Below are positions 1 through 11,921 of a DNA stretch of 64,000 bases, piece by piece. Origin of the DNA: Pempheris klunzingeri (lineage: Eukaryota > Chordata > Actinopteri > Acropomatiformes > Pempheridae). Within the stretch, counting starts at the first letter, position 1, and each line of letters begins with the position of its first letter. Made by a program: the position numbers and the translations under genes. The stretch covers positions 17,600,644 to 17,664,643 of the forward strand of contig NC_092034.1 of assembly GCF_042242105.1 (NCBI RefSeq). Reading direction: 5' to 3'. Under the pieces are notes generated by a model. The model made no database searches, was not told the origin of the DNA, and saw only the letters and a list, made by a program, of their open reading frames with translations.

Positions 1-1312
1 ATGACACACTTAAGACTAGAACCCAGAGTGAATCATACCCATTTTGCTACAAGCTTCAAATCCCACCAGAAGTGTAGCGGCGTGTTTCAGAAGCATCCCA
101 GAAGCTGCTCAGCGCTCCGCTCTGCTAAGGACGTGTCTGGTCTATTTCTGACAGAAGCCACAGCCAAGCAGCATAGATGCTCATAGATATGAGCGGGTTA
201 ACTAATCAAGCAGACAAAGTGGAATTTAAAGCTTCGTAGAGGACGGAGCAAAACCAGATGGAGCACGACGGAGACGAGCCCAGTGGGTTTTTGGGGGGTT
301 ACACAATACTGTTGCACGCATTATGCATTCAATTGGGACGCACTACTTTGTCATACCATTGGGCCTTAACCTTCCACCCTCTTGCTCATCCGCTTCTTAA
401 GTATTACTTAGTAGTACTGTGGGGCTCATAGAGCAAGTGCACTTAGTGTCTCGGGCAGCTCTTCTAGACTTTCAAAATGTTCCTGGACCAAATGGCCACG
501 CTCTAAAATGAAACATGTTTATCTGTACATCATACGAGGACGGCGTGATACTTAATGAAAATATCTAAAACAAATGGCCACATTCCGTCATCTCTCAGGG
601 TTTTATGACACGTCCCTGCGGCTTGGTCTGTGCTTTCTTGGCAGCTCAGTCAATGTGACGCATCTTCCACTGCGCAGAGGATTGTGGGTCATGATATCCA
701 GAGAATCAAGCTGGCTCCCATACAGTAAAATGCAGCTGGATGTCGTAGGTCATCCTGGTATCCTAATACATCAGAGACCGTCCTGAAGGGTGTCTTGAAA
801 GATGGGAAACTGACCTTTAGAAATGATAATGGTGTGTAATTCTAACCAAGTGCTAAATCTCTATTTGGTTTAGGTGGCATTGTATTAATAGATGAGTTAT
901 GTTTTTACGAAACAAACATCTGTTGAATATGGCTTGTCCAGTAGGCCCCCACATATAGACACAATTTCTGAAGTCTCCCATGAGTATTTTCTGACTTCCT
1001 CCTTTGCTCCTTTCATAATTACATAACTAAAGCCACTAGACTGCCTATAACACACCCTGGTTATTTGTTATTTGCCAATTCCACCTTTAACTTAATATAG
1101 TTGGACCATTTAGAGTCTTGGATTCTGCATTTCGATCCTAGGGGTCAATAAACACACAGAGAGAGGTTAGCCTCATCGCAGGGTGTCTGAAGTGTTAAGA
1201 TCCCCCACAGAAGTTCACTTAATGCCACTGATAATGAAGTCTGTAATTTGAGGACACCACTGAGGGACAAATGTATTTGTGCCACTTGAGTTACAACCCC
1301 CGTTAACTCTCT
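1..1312. other. no gene recognised
   Basis: No exon resembling the earlier part of the downstream lipoxygenase gene could be read here. In particular I do not see the exon with the WLLAK / HxxxxH iron-ligand region or the exon preceding the YYxSD block. The upstream lipoxygenase exons are therefore probably left of the window. Short open frames here have no family resemblance. Confidence 0.5.
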
Positions 1313-1585
1313 TGGCGGCTGTGGTTCGGAGGTAGAGTGGGTCGACCATCAATCTGGAAGTCGGTGACTCGATCCCCGGCTCCTCTGAGTCAGCATGTCC
1401 AAGTGTCCTTGGGCAAGACACTGAACCCCAACTTGCTCCTGAAGCAGCTTCAGTGTGTGAAAGAACAGTCTCCTCCAGTTTAGATTGCTCCCGAGTGAAT
1501 GATGTGTGAATGGGTGGATGAGGATGTGATGGAAAATGACTAGAAAGGTGCTGTACAGATACAGACCAGTTACCATTTACCATTC
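1313..1585 (+). mobile_element. tRNA-derived SINE (teleost type)
   Basis: The element starts with a tRNA-like head (GGCGGCTGTGGTTCGGAGG resembles an A box; the CTCGATCCCCGGCTCC stretch resembles a B box). A conserved body follows (GTGTCCTTGGGCAAGACACT, then GTGTGAATGGGTGGATGAGG), and it ends in the typical TACCATTTACCATT tail. Copies with the same body occur at 6787-7083 and, truncated, at 3062-3215 (both on the minus strand). It sits immediately upstream of a lipoxygenase exon that begins at 1603. Confidence 0.8.
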
Positions 1586-1602
1586 CCTCAGCTTTGTCTC
1601 AG

Positions 1603-4600
1603 GTATGGTGAGCCTGTACTACCAGTCAGACCGTGATGTGCAAGAGGACCTGGAGCTCCAATGCTGGATCAGAGACATATCACAGGAAGGCTTCACAGAG
1701 CTCCCCAACTTTGGTAAGTTAGTGATGTCCTGCATGTTCATCTGTGATACTTCTGTAAATACAACCAGGTTAAAAAGGACATTTCCAGACTTTATTTTAC
1801 AGCTGGGGGAAAATGAAGGCCTCCATACAGCTGTGTTAAAGCTGCATTAAATTCAAATATTGGCTTTTACCAGATTTACTTTATAACTACATGTATAATT
1901 GATGTCTCTATATGTACAGTTTATACTTCGTACTTTACATCTCATAGTGTTGGGGTTGTTAGCTTAGCACCCTTTTGGTACAGTTGGGAATTTTTTGTCT
2001 TCATTTCCAAACACATAAATACTGAACAGTGGCTCATGGTCCATTATTCTTGCTGAGAAAATGAAGACACTCAAACGTTTGCATTTGAGATCAGAAGTTG
2101 TAGAGAATATGAATTAACATATCAATGAAGGGGTGAATATTATTCCAACTGCAGTCATTACAAACCCATACATACCTGGATAGTATGATCTCTGCCATAA
2201 TGTCACGTGACTCAGGTTGAACAATGTGGACACAAAGTGTTCTGTCTAATCCAGTGTTGCTATAATTTACTGGAAAACCCATTTAATCCACTGTAAATAA
2301 TCTGTCTGCTTGGTGCAAAGAAAAAGAGAAGGACCGGTTTGGAATGACTTGCATTTATATGAATTTGTATTAAAATACGTCCTGATCCTCTTCTGAGTTA
2401 CAGTGAACAATCTGTTTGAACTAAAAACTAGACTCAATCTCTAAGTTTTTAAACTTTAGGGAGGCACTTTTAAAAACCATGGAGGTATTTTGAGACACCT
2501 CAGCTGATAATAACCACTCCTCGAAGGAAAGACCTCTCAGATCAACAATAATTCATAGAAAAGTTGAAAGGGTTACACAGTCATCTCCAAGACTTAAGAT
2601 ATTCATCCAACCACAGTCACACAAGATGTCTACGCATGGAGAGAACTATGGACTGCAAGCCTCCCTCGAAGTGGCCATAAGCCAAGATGACTGGGGGGGG
2701 GGGGCATGATGAAGAATGGAAGAATGTCATTGGAACAAAGTAACATCTCCGTTCATGAGTCCACCACTCTGACTTTGAGCAGGCGTGGTGTTCATGGCAG
2801 GACAACACGGTAGAAACCATTACATTGCTGCACACCTGAACTTTGCCAAAGAGCATCTGGACACTCCACAATACTACTGTGTTTGAGGACAGACGAGACT
2901 ACGGTCAAGTTGTTTGGGAAGAAAACACAGCATATGGAGGTGGAGTGTAGAGCTTCATGATTCGGGGCTTCTTTGCTGCCTCAGGGTCTCGACACCTCGC
3001 AATCATTTAGGGGAGGATGTTCACCAAGACTTAGAAATAGATCTCATAAGAAAATGTCGGGGTAAATGGTAAATGCTCTGTATTTGTACAGCACCTTTGA
3101 CTACTCAAAGCAGTTTTACATCACATCCTCATCCACCCATTCACACATCATTCATTCAGGAGGAATCTAAATTATCTAAGTGTGGGTTAGGGTCCAGCAG
3201 CTGAAGCTCTCTAGAGGTTTGGTGGTGCAGCAGTACAATGGAGCACCAAAGTAACTCATCCTCCAGCATTGGAGTGGCCCAGCGGTGAGCTCAACCAAAT
3301 ATCTGAGTCACTTCCTTTTCCGACCAGCAAAGTGACAGTTTATTGGATGTGCTCAATGAAGAATTATGAAAAATTATAATTGTGTCTGTTTTATTAATAT
3401 AGGTCTATTGTAAGCAAGTCAGATAATACTTCCAAAGGGTTCACTCTCTTTTTTGGCACTGTATTTGTCTTCATCACACCCATGAGCTACGTAAGCTCTG
3501 CAAAACTGAGGAGCCTAATCTACAGTAGCTAACTAACACAAATCTCTCATCTGAATTTACATCCTGCGTGTGCAGAGATCCTGCCTGACAGAAGCTCAGC
3601 TTTTAGAAATCAGTGAAAAACTCAAGCTAGAGAGATGATGAGCAATTAGCATAAACATACTTCTACGTTGTTGAGAGCTCTTGTTTCAGATAGATGGAAT
3701 CAGACTGCAATATTTGACAGTATTTCACAAACTGCAGAGGATTTATTCATATAGAGTGCTGTGAGAGGCAGAGGAATGACACATTATTTGCCTCCTAACA
3801 CTTGATGGTGGGTGTGTGTTCAGGTCTGGCCGGTAAGCTCAGCACCAGAGAGGAAATGTCCACCCTGCTGACAGTGGCCATCTTCACCAGTACAGCCCAG
3901 CACGCTGCTACTAACAACGGACAGGTGCCCAGCACTCACACACAGACACACTGTGATGTTCATGCTGCTAAAGATCTCTCCGGCGAAGAGTTGAAGGGAA
4001 GACCTTTCAGCGCTGCCCCCGTTTTTTAACAGCACCACGAGGAGTCGGACCTCCTCCACAGAGTGGCTTTAACTCCCTCTCTGTTGATGTTTTTCCAGTT
4101 TGACTGGTGTGCCTGGGTCCCCAACACCCCCTGCACAATGAGACACCCACCACCAAAAGACAAGGATGCCGTTACCATGGAGATGATCATGGCCACCCTT
4201 CCCGATGTCAGTCAGTCCTGTGTGCAGATGGCCATCACATGGCATCTGGGGCGAGCACAACCAGATGCAGTGAGTCCGAACTGTCTATGAACTGTCTGGT
4301 TCATAGATTAAACCTCTAATGACTGTCCACGTTCTAATTTTAATAAGCTGAGTCTCACTTAAAAAGTTGAACTGCTTGATGTGAGCCGTCATCAACGTCA
4401 TTAAACAGTCTGTTCTCTGTGTGCGTTAGCTGCAGGCTTCACGGATCACATCACGCCACATCACACTTGATTTGCTTCCAAACTGCTTGTGTCATCTTTA
4501 ACACGTGAAATCGAATGTGCAGTAGATGAATGTGTGAGCAGTCTGCTAGTGTTAAATTCTGCACAGCTCATTCTAAACAGTGATGGTCAAACGTCCACAT

Positions 4601-5246
4601 GAAGTAACAAAGAGCTAAATAAGTATTAGTGGACAAAGACTTGAAGGAAATGAAATAGATGGCGTGGAGAACGGTACAGGTTACCCTCAGTCTGACTCCT
4701 TTGGTTCATCAACCAGAGGTTTAATGGTACCAGTTGGCAGACAGACTCCACCCAGCATACCGACGTTAGAGCGAGAAACGTTTGTTTAAATGAGAATCAT
4801 CAGAGAAAGAGACATTTCCTGTAATCTATGTCAGAATAACAGGAAAAATATCTTCCTACCAACATATCTAATATACAAAGACTACTGACGGGGGTCCACG
4901 GGGCGACAAAAACTGTAAGAGACAACCATCATAGCAAAATGTTAACTTCCTGCTCCAAACATGAATAGTCATGTAATTAAATGAACCTGACTGGCGACAG
5001 TGATCACGTAACATCACAGACATGAATTCCTGTCTCTTCAGCAGCTTTTTGTTTTCTCCTGCCCAGATTCCTTTGGGCAAATACACAGAGGAGCACTTCA
5101 CTGAGGGGCGGGCCCGGGAGCTGATTGACGGATTCAGAACAGAGCTGAAAGAGATCGAAGGCCACATCCTAAAGCAGAATGAAGGACTGGAGCTTCAGTA
5201 TCTTTTCCTCCTGCCCAGCCGCGTAGAAAACAGTATCACTATCTGA
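1603..5246 (+). CDS. alox12: arachidonate 12/15-type lipoxygenase, C-terminal exons (partial)
   Basis: Non-heme iron lipoxygenase that inserts O2 into polyunsaturated fatty acids; only the C-terminal part of the catalytic domain is in the window. Coding exons are 1603-1713, 3824-3924, 4099-4269 and 5067-5246, all with AG/GT borders and compatible phases (2-base carry-in, then 1, 0, 0). Exon 1 reads [19 protein letters not shown], exon 2 contains the iron-ligand block [10 protein letters not shown] (His and Asn ligands), and exon 3 has [15 protein letters not shown] then [19 protein letters not shown]. The last exon ends ENSITI-stop, placing the C-terminal Ile that is the last iron ligand. The exon 3 text is closest to mammalian ALOX12/ALOX15 as I remember them. 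The two N-proximal His ligands would be on exons left of the window. Introns carry a Tc1 remnant and a SINE fragment. The family is certain; the exact paralogue (alox12 versus another fish lipoxygenase) is inferred from the wording and from BACC1 and mir-497/195 being next to it, as in human. Confidence 0.88.
2575..3060 (+). mobile_element. decayed Tc1-like transposon in lipoxygenase intron
   Basis: The + strand text follows a Tc1-like transposase gene: TGTCTACGCATGGAGAG, then AACTTTGCCAAAGAGCATCTGG, then GACAGACGAGAC, AAGTTGTTTGGGAAGAAA and GGGGCTTCTTTGCTGCCTCA. These are the recognisable DDE-region phrases. Stops and frameshifts, and a run of 13 G, break the frame. No inverted-repeat ends were identified. 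Confidence 0.6.
3062..3215 (-). mobile_element. SINE fragment, antisense
   Basis: GGTAAATGGTAAATGCTCTG, then CTACTCAAAGCAGTTTTACA and CACCCATTCACACATCATTC are the reversed tail and body of the SINE at 1313-1585. The tRNA-like head is missing. Confidence 0.65.
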
Positions 5247-6443
5247 CAGACGGCTGGACTGGTCCATGCAAACATTTCTCACATTTACTTTCACTTTGAC
5301 ATTAACTGATGTTTTTTCTGCTGATCACATAAAAAAAACATTATATACCTTTAATACCTTCTGTGTTATCCAAAAAAAGATCCAAAAAAGAAGAGAAAGA
5401 CTTAGAAGAAGAAGAGAAATCTTGTTTGTCATCGGTGAGCTGATTAGTGATTTGAATGTTTTGATTGGACAGTTGAAGTCTGTGCTGCATAAAGAATGTC
5501 CACAGAAACAGTCTGGCTGTGCCACATCAACACTGTGTTTCAGCAGGTTTTTAGATATGCACAAATATCACAGCACCAACCCTCTAGACACAATTATTAG
5601 TGGTATATTCATTTTCATTAGCCATGTAAACAGCTTGTAGGACTGGGGACAAACGCAGAATGTTTTGTGCGTATAAATGTAGTCAATGGTAGTCAAGCAC
5701 AGCTGTCTAACACTTTTCTGTACCAAACAGAAGCATAACGAAGCGTGACATGTACCTGTGAGCGGCATGCTGCAGGAATAGAATTGCTTCAGTCTCTGAA
5801 AGTGTGACAGCAGGTGATCGGCTGAGATGTGTTAAAGGTCATCAACTAGGAGGCGTTGGAAAGCTGGAGGACACCACAGATGATCCACCTTCCCAACTGT
5901 GGGACGCACTATTTTCACGTCGAGGTATTTAACACTTTGAAATGTAAGGAAGCTCTTATGTGCACACTGAAATATTTGAAATGCTTAAAGTGCAACAACT
6001 GGTGACACTGTTGCTGATTTATTTCAAATTAAAGGCACAGTGAACCAGCAGGGCTGCCACATGCCATCCCATCTGCTCTGAGCTTAGTGGTACTGTGTCT
6101 CAAACTGAAGATACTGAACCGATTCAATCAAATTCATCTTTTGCATGAAACTGAAACAAGGAATCGCCTTCGACAAATGTTTTTACTAATCTTATGTCAA
6201 AGTTGTTAGTTTTTGTATGTGGTTTTCAAAGATGTGAGCCTTGTGCGCTCAGACCATCAAAACCTTTGCAACAATAATTTTCTTTACACACAGACAGGTC
6301 TTACCAGAAAGCAGTCAGTAACTTATTTTATTCTTTTTCTTGTTTTAAAAATGGTGGAACCAAGTAGGCGTCAAACAAGTGACACATTTATTCTTAAATA
6401 CTAATCCAAACTAGGATTGTATGACAATCTAGATTTGATTACA
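5247..6443. other. lipoxygenase 3' flank, no gene
   Basis: This is the 3' UTR or downstream DNA of the lipoxygenase. A 99-bp Tc1-like fragment lies at 6007-6105. I see no coding exon; human RNASEK would be expected between this gene and BACC1 but nothing like it was read. Confidence 0.5.
6007..6105 (+). mobile_element. short Tc1-like transposase fragment
   Basis: CTGATTTATTTCAAATTAAA, then GGCACAGTGAACCAGCAGGG and TCTGAGCTTAGTGGTACTGT match, with few changes, positions 47920-48013 of the Tc1-like element further right. The remainder of the element is not visible around it. Confidence 0.65.
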
Positions 6444-6447
6444 TTAA

Positions 6448-7127
6448 CCCTTTGAGGGTCTTCAGCACTTTCTAGTGTGTTATGATTTTTATTTTTAGCA
6501 TATTTTATCAGTTTTTCATGCATATTGCTTATAATTTTGCAAGATGGTGAATTTTTCAGAGTTCTCAATTTTTTTCATGTATTTTTTGTGTATTTTAGAC
6601 CATAAAATGATGCGCATCATGACAAAAACATGGCAATTTAAGGGTTAATTTTTTAAAAAACTAATTAAAATTTGATATGTATGATTAGGGCTGATGCTGG
6701 TCTAAAAAACTATTTTAAAAAAAAAAAAAGAAAGAAAGATTTTTAACATTTTTATGGCTTGTTTTTATGCATACACATTTATGTGTGTAAATGGTAAATG
6801 GTCTGTATTTGTATTAGAGCCTTTCTAGTTATTTCAACTACTCAAAGCGCTTTACATGACATCCTCATTCACCCATTCACACATCAATCATACAGGAGAA
6901 ATGTAATTTGGAGGAGACTATTCTTTCATACTCATTCACACTCTGAAGCCATGCTTCAGGAGCAAGTTGGGGTTCAGTGTCTTGCTCAAGGACACTTCAA
7001 CATGTTGACCCATAGGAGCTGGGGATCGAACCCCCGACCTTCTGATTGAGGGACGACCCACTCTACCACTGAGCCACAGCCACAGTAAGGATCTTTAACG
7101 TGATTATTTCTGAGGACCTTCAAGGGG
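6448..7127. mobile_element. piggyBac-type MITE flanked by TTAA, interrupted by a SINE
   Basis: The left end reads TTAACCCTTTGAGGGTCTTC and the right end, reverse-complemented, reads TTAACCCCTTGAAGGTCCTC. These are near-identical inverted repeats next to TTAA at 6444-6447 and 7128-7131. The TTAA target site and CCC start are those of piggyBac-type elements. Roughly 300 bp of the interior is the antisense SINE at 6787-7083, so the original element was about 380 bp. An internal AAGGGTTAA at 6641-6648 is an alternative right end. Confidence 0.6.
6787..7083 (-). mobile_element. tRNA-derived SINE, antisense
   Basis: Reading the minus strand, the element runs from a tRNA-like head (TGTGGCTCAGTGGTAGAGTG, then GGTCGGGGGTTCGATCCCC with a good B box) through GTGTCCTTGAGCAAGACACT to the TTTACCATTTACAC tail. 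It is the best-preserved copy of the SINE family in the window. Confidence 0.85.
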
Positions 7128-7185
7128 TTAAATTGATTGGAACCTCGTTAAATGCAACATTTAAGAGGAACATACAGGCAGTGTA

Positions 7186-7560
7186 CGGTTGCACTCCAAA
7201 TGATTCAACCCCCATTTCAAATGAAGTGTATTGGCAAAATGTACAAACTTCCAGCTGTGTTCACTGAACAACTCAAACAAGAATAATTGAAACACAGCTA
7301 ATATTCCAGGTGGTTTCTCCAAATTCATCACAATATGCCACTTTTACTGACTCCTGCAGTCTCTAAATGATTCAGCCCCTTCTTGACAAGCATCTCTAGT
7401 AGTTAGTAGAGCACCTGTAGCTGTTATGACCTGCTGCATGGCCAGACACCAGGTTCTGACAGTGTTCCTGAGGAATCAGCCCATTCCTCATGGACAACAG
7501 CCTCCAGCTCTCTAAAATTCTTGGCTTTGCTTGTTTCAAATGCTTTGCAAGTGTTTCAAG
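7186..7560 (-). mobile_element. Tc1-like element fragment (3' end of transposase plus terminal repeat)
   Basis: CGGTTGCACTCCAAATGATT, then TTGGCAAAATGTACAAACTT and CAGGTGGTTTCTCCAAATTC are the terminal-repeat sequences also found at 35682-35870. They are followed by the reversed 3' end of the transposase (minus-strand MRNGLIPQEHCQNL). A TA precedes the end at 7184-7185. The rest of the element is absent. Confidence 0.75.
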
Positions 7561-8612
7561 TATTTTTTTTTTACTTTTTGTGTCTTTGAGTTTCAAGAAA
7601 AGCTTTCTATAAATAAAATGTATCTAAAGATGAATCATGTTATTGGTGCTGCACATAGCATAGATACAGCCCTGTCTGTCCGGGGGGTCCACAGGTGGGG
7701 TACTGATTTCAGACTGGATCCTGACTGGGGTCATTTTAAGCTCAGACTGGATCAACAGCTTTTCATCATGGAGTCTTGAGTGATCTTGTTCTTCTAATGT
7801 TGTTTTCTTGTCTCATGGTTGGTGCTTTGTATGGTTCTGTCTGTATTTTCTTTTTGAGTTGTGAATTTAGTGTCTAATTATTGTCGGCTTTGTCTTTTGT
7901 ACTGTCTCTTGTGCATTTATTGTTAAGTGTTTCCTATTTTAAAGGCACTGAAAATTAGCTAAGGCCCCACACAAATAAACAGATAAATCCCGTTTAGTTT
8001 ACATCATATTTGCATCATTTTATGGCATTTTGTCTGTTCAGCAGCCTGCATTTATCAATCAGCTCACCAGTTTGAGACAGTTTGCAATGCTGTTGAATTC
8101 TTCTGTGATCTTTGTCAGAGGAAGCAGAAACTAAAGTGAAAAAGTCATTTGTTGGAACCTTGTTGCCTTTTCGGTTTAAGTAGAACTGAGCCATGAAAAT
8201 ATGTGACGGCCCAGAATAAGAAGGAAAAGATCAAACTCACTTAACGCTTTAGGTCCACAGACCAAACACAGCATGATTCAAGTGTTTTATTTGAAATCGG
8301 AGAGGAAAGGGAGCAGGAAGCTGGCCTGGGATCAGACTTCTGTCAGTCTGTCAGGTGACTGCTTACAGAAAGTAGGTTTCTGGGATGTTCATGGAGTTTG
8401 TTAGCTTTGAAAAGTTATATTACGGACTTAAACATCAAGTACTTCATTTAAATATGCCCATTCATGTATGATGGCTTTGAGCTGGACTAGTTTTCTGACC
8501 TGTGGTGGACTGAGAGCCTCTACAATCAGGAAACATAATGGCTTCTGTCACGTGACCTTCCTCGGTGGCCTTGCTGATGCTGCATTCAAGTACAGTCAAC
8601 GAGTGTTCGTTG

Positions 8613-8667
<55 letters not shown>

Positions 8668-9539
8668 TCTGGATTGAGGGGCCCAGCTGTCTCAAAAAGA
8701 ATCTTAACTCTTATGTAGAATTAGTTTTGATGTAATGCTGTCTACCATGTTTATCAGCTATTTATTATTTTTGGAACACTCCACACTCATAAGAAAACTG
8801 CAAGTTATTAAAGAATTCAAACAATATGGTACAATTTTATTTGACGTTGGAAACAAAAAAAGTTATTAACCAAATATACTGTGCTGTATTTAAGACAGAC
8901 TTTGTGTATGAGCACGTGTACAATGGATTAATAAGAATAATAAACACCTTATGTTGTGGTGAGCGACACAACGGCCACCCGGGGGACAGTCCCGTCACCC
9001 TCTCTGGTCTCCAGCGGCTCCATCAGCAGGGGCAAGGAGGATGAGCTGCAACATCTAAGCCAGCCTGAAGCCTCACCAGTTTACACTGAGAGCCAACAGA
9101 TGGTCATCCATCCTCGCTGCCCTCCACTCAGCCCCCACACACCTGCAAAATAACAGCTCCTACATCAGTTGGCTGGTTTCAGCTCAGTACAGCTCAGAAA
9201 CTGGTTTACTGACCATCACTTTATTGTCTGTTACAAAGTCACACAAGGCTCAAAAATACACATCTAAAACTAAAACTGAGAAGAACGGTGTTACAGCAGA
9301 GGACAGTGCTCTTTTGTAGAATGACAGAATAATGAACCTTGATAAAAAGGTGAAATGCCTAATAAATGAAGACTCAAATAAGCCCCCAAAGCCTATTTAA
9401 AACCTACATGAATATAACTCAGCATGCATGCTGTGCAGAATAACACTTTCATTCTTTCTCACTGTGTTTCCTGTTTTTCTTACTCCTGGATGAATGTCAC
9501 TGTTTTTTTAGTTAGTGTGGAATTACATTTGACCGTAAT
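7561..9539. other. intergenic, no gene recognised
   Basis: Apart from an (AG)n tract at 8621-8662, I see no recognisable feature. A GC-richer 200-bp patch at 8956-9153 is open in two frames but has no splice sites or family resemblance that I can support. Confidence 0.4.
8621..8662. repeat. (AG)21 microsatellite
   Basis: A perfect dinucleotide run, preceded by two GATA units. Confidence 0.95.
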
Positions 9540-9901
9540 GTCAATCCCTCATAGACGGGGCATGATGAGATCGGAGATTACGAGGGGACATTGAAGGCAG
9601 CAGCAGCGCTCTTGTGTTCGTTGGTCTGGTCCGTCTGTCTATCTGTCTCTCTGTCTGTCTGTCTGTCCCGGTGCTCTGTTGTTCCCCGGAGGTCAAACTA
9701 AGAGCACTATGCAGCGGCAGGTGTCCATGGCGGACTTTTCCAGGCACTAAAGGTGCTGAAAGAGCGGCTGCTGTGCTCTGCCACACCAGGAAGCGCTCCG
9801 GAGGCTAGCTAGCTAACTGTTAGCATCTCCGCTGCTGTCCGGCCCCTTGCAGGCATCACTTGGTGCTGCACACAGTCCGTGGTGCTACAGAGAGCAGCAG
9901 A
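9540..9901 (+). promoter_or_regulatory. CpG-rich promoter region of BACC1
   Basis: CpG density rises sharply here (GGAAGCGCTCCGGAGGC, CATCTCCGCTGCTGTCCGGC) and continues into intron 1 to about 10140, directly around the BACC1 start codon at 9902. No TATA box is evident. A short TCTG repeat lies at 9630-9666. It is typical of a housekeeping CpG-island promoter; the exact start site cannot be read. Confidence 0.6.
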
Positions 9902-11887
9902 ATGACCTCAGCCTCAACTAAAGTAAGTGATTTGCACAGGAACTACATGAACGCGCAGTTTGTTGCATCAGGATAAAGCTGTTCCGGTCTGAACGGCGTC
10001 CTGTTGTTTGGATACGCGCGCGAGCCTCACGTCTCCCGCTGCTGCTCGCGAGGTCAGCTGGGGGCTCCCGTCCTCCGGGGGCTCCTGTCCTCCCGGGGCT
10101 CCCGTCCTCCGGAGCTAACCCCGATCTGCCCCTCAGACCCCCAGTCCACATGTCCTTCTTAGATTTGTTCAAGGGAAGCTGCTCCAGGGAAAACAAAGCA
10201 CTGATCTCCTGCACACACCGACATGAGACAGCAGTGCTTCTAGCTCTGAGACACACTAGTGCCCAACACCTTTGGGACAGAGCTGAGGGCAGCTGTGAGC
10301 CAGCCCTGATCGGTCCTGATCGGTCCTGATCAGCCCTGATCGGCCCTGATCAGCCAGTATCGGTGCCCTGATGCTCCACTGGTTGATTCAGAGCGGATCC
10401 CTGCAGGCAGGATCCAACATCTGGTGGGAAGAAAGCACAAGAGTGGAGGCAGCTCCAGCATCGGTGCCCCATGTCAGCCATGTCACAGGGCTGCACCTGT
10501 CAGTGTCTACATACTTTAGAACATGTTGTGAAAGTCTTACACTGCATAACTGTGCCCACGGTGTGGTGACTGACACTGTACTCTGTTATGTTCCATGGAA
10601 TGAGGATTTCCTGTGTCTTTTATTTGAGTTTTAGTGTGTGTGAAGGTGAAACTGGCACCAGGTGCTGTTTTAATGACCGTTTGTGCTCCACAGGTAGGTG
10701 AGATCTTCTCTGCAGCCGGAGCTGCCTTCACCAAACTAGGAGAGCTCACCATGCAGCTTCACCCAGTGGCAGACTCCAGTCCTGCAGGGTAACACACACA
10801 CACAAATACTCATACACATGAATACAGAGTGACATTTGAACAGAGAAATTTGAAGTTTGGCGACATTCCATGAGGTGAATTCTGCTTGAGCAGCTGCTGA
10901 TGCTGCTGGTCAAACACCTTCACCAGCCGGTCAGCCGGTCAGCCCAACACGCTGACTGTATCTCTGGCAGCTGGTATCATGGTACCAAGTGTGTGGAAGT
11001 TTTTTGGAGCTCGCTGATTCACTGTTGGTCAGTTAGGCCTCTGCTCCATCAAGCACACGGCTCAGTGGAGCTCAGATACCTTGTTGGTTTTTATGTTATT
11101 TCCACAAAAAAGTACTTTCAGGAGCTGAAGGAGTGACGCTGTTTCTTATCTGTCATGTGCACATGAAATGGCATCATGTAAATGTGGCAGATTTAGCATC
11201 ACAGGCTAATTCTATGTTCTACACAAGCATGAACAGAAAAACACTTAACAAATAGTAATCCAATGACCCGCTCACTGCTCCAGATTCTGAAGGCGTGTTT
11301 GATTCCAGGGGATGCAGCTGTTGGCCGTCGTAGCTCGGGTCAGACACACAGATTGGTATCAGTGTTGTGGTTGTGCCTGCAGCACAGATGGGCTGTGAAT
11401 GTGTGTGTTAGTTTGGCACGTAGACTAGAAGTGATTCACTCTTCACAAGTGTCTTTGCTGCTGTTGAGCTGGTCTGAATACTAAAGTCAGTTCAGTTCCC
11501 ATCTTCCCCCCAGCGGTCAGACCAAGAGCACAGTGAAGAGGAAGCTGTATGAAGACGGAGCTCTGCCCGCCCCCTCTGACGGCTCCAAGAAGGTCGTCAA
11601 GAAAGCTACCGCTGCTGTTGCCGTGGCAACGCAGAGCACTCCGACCGCCATCTCCGTGCCCGCGACTCATGTTGTTGTGGCATCGGGACTACAGGGTTCC
11701 CCCTCCATCCAGCCCCCCCTGAAGAAACAGAAGACTGCAGGCGAGTCAGACAGCTAAACCTGATGAAGAATATTATTCATGTCCACGCTATAATGAAACA
11801 GGACTACTGAGGGAATTTAATGTGGCGCCAGGTTTGGACATGTTTTGAACATTTGAACTGAGCTGAGAAGATGGACAGGTTCTGGAT

Positions 11888-11921
<34 letters not shown>

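Noticed and set aside
8956..9153. GC-richer open frame (MVSDTTATRGTVPSPS...)
   Set aside because: Open in two frames, no acceptor or donor, no recognisable family; could be a pseudo-exon, but I cannot support it as a gene.
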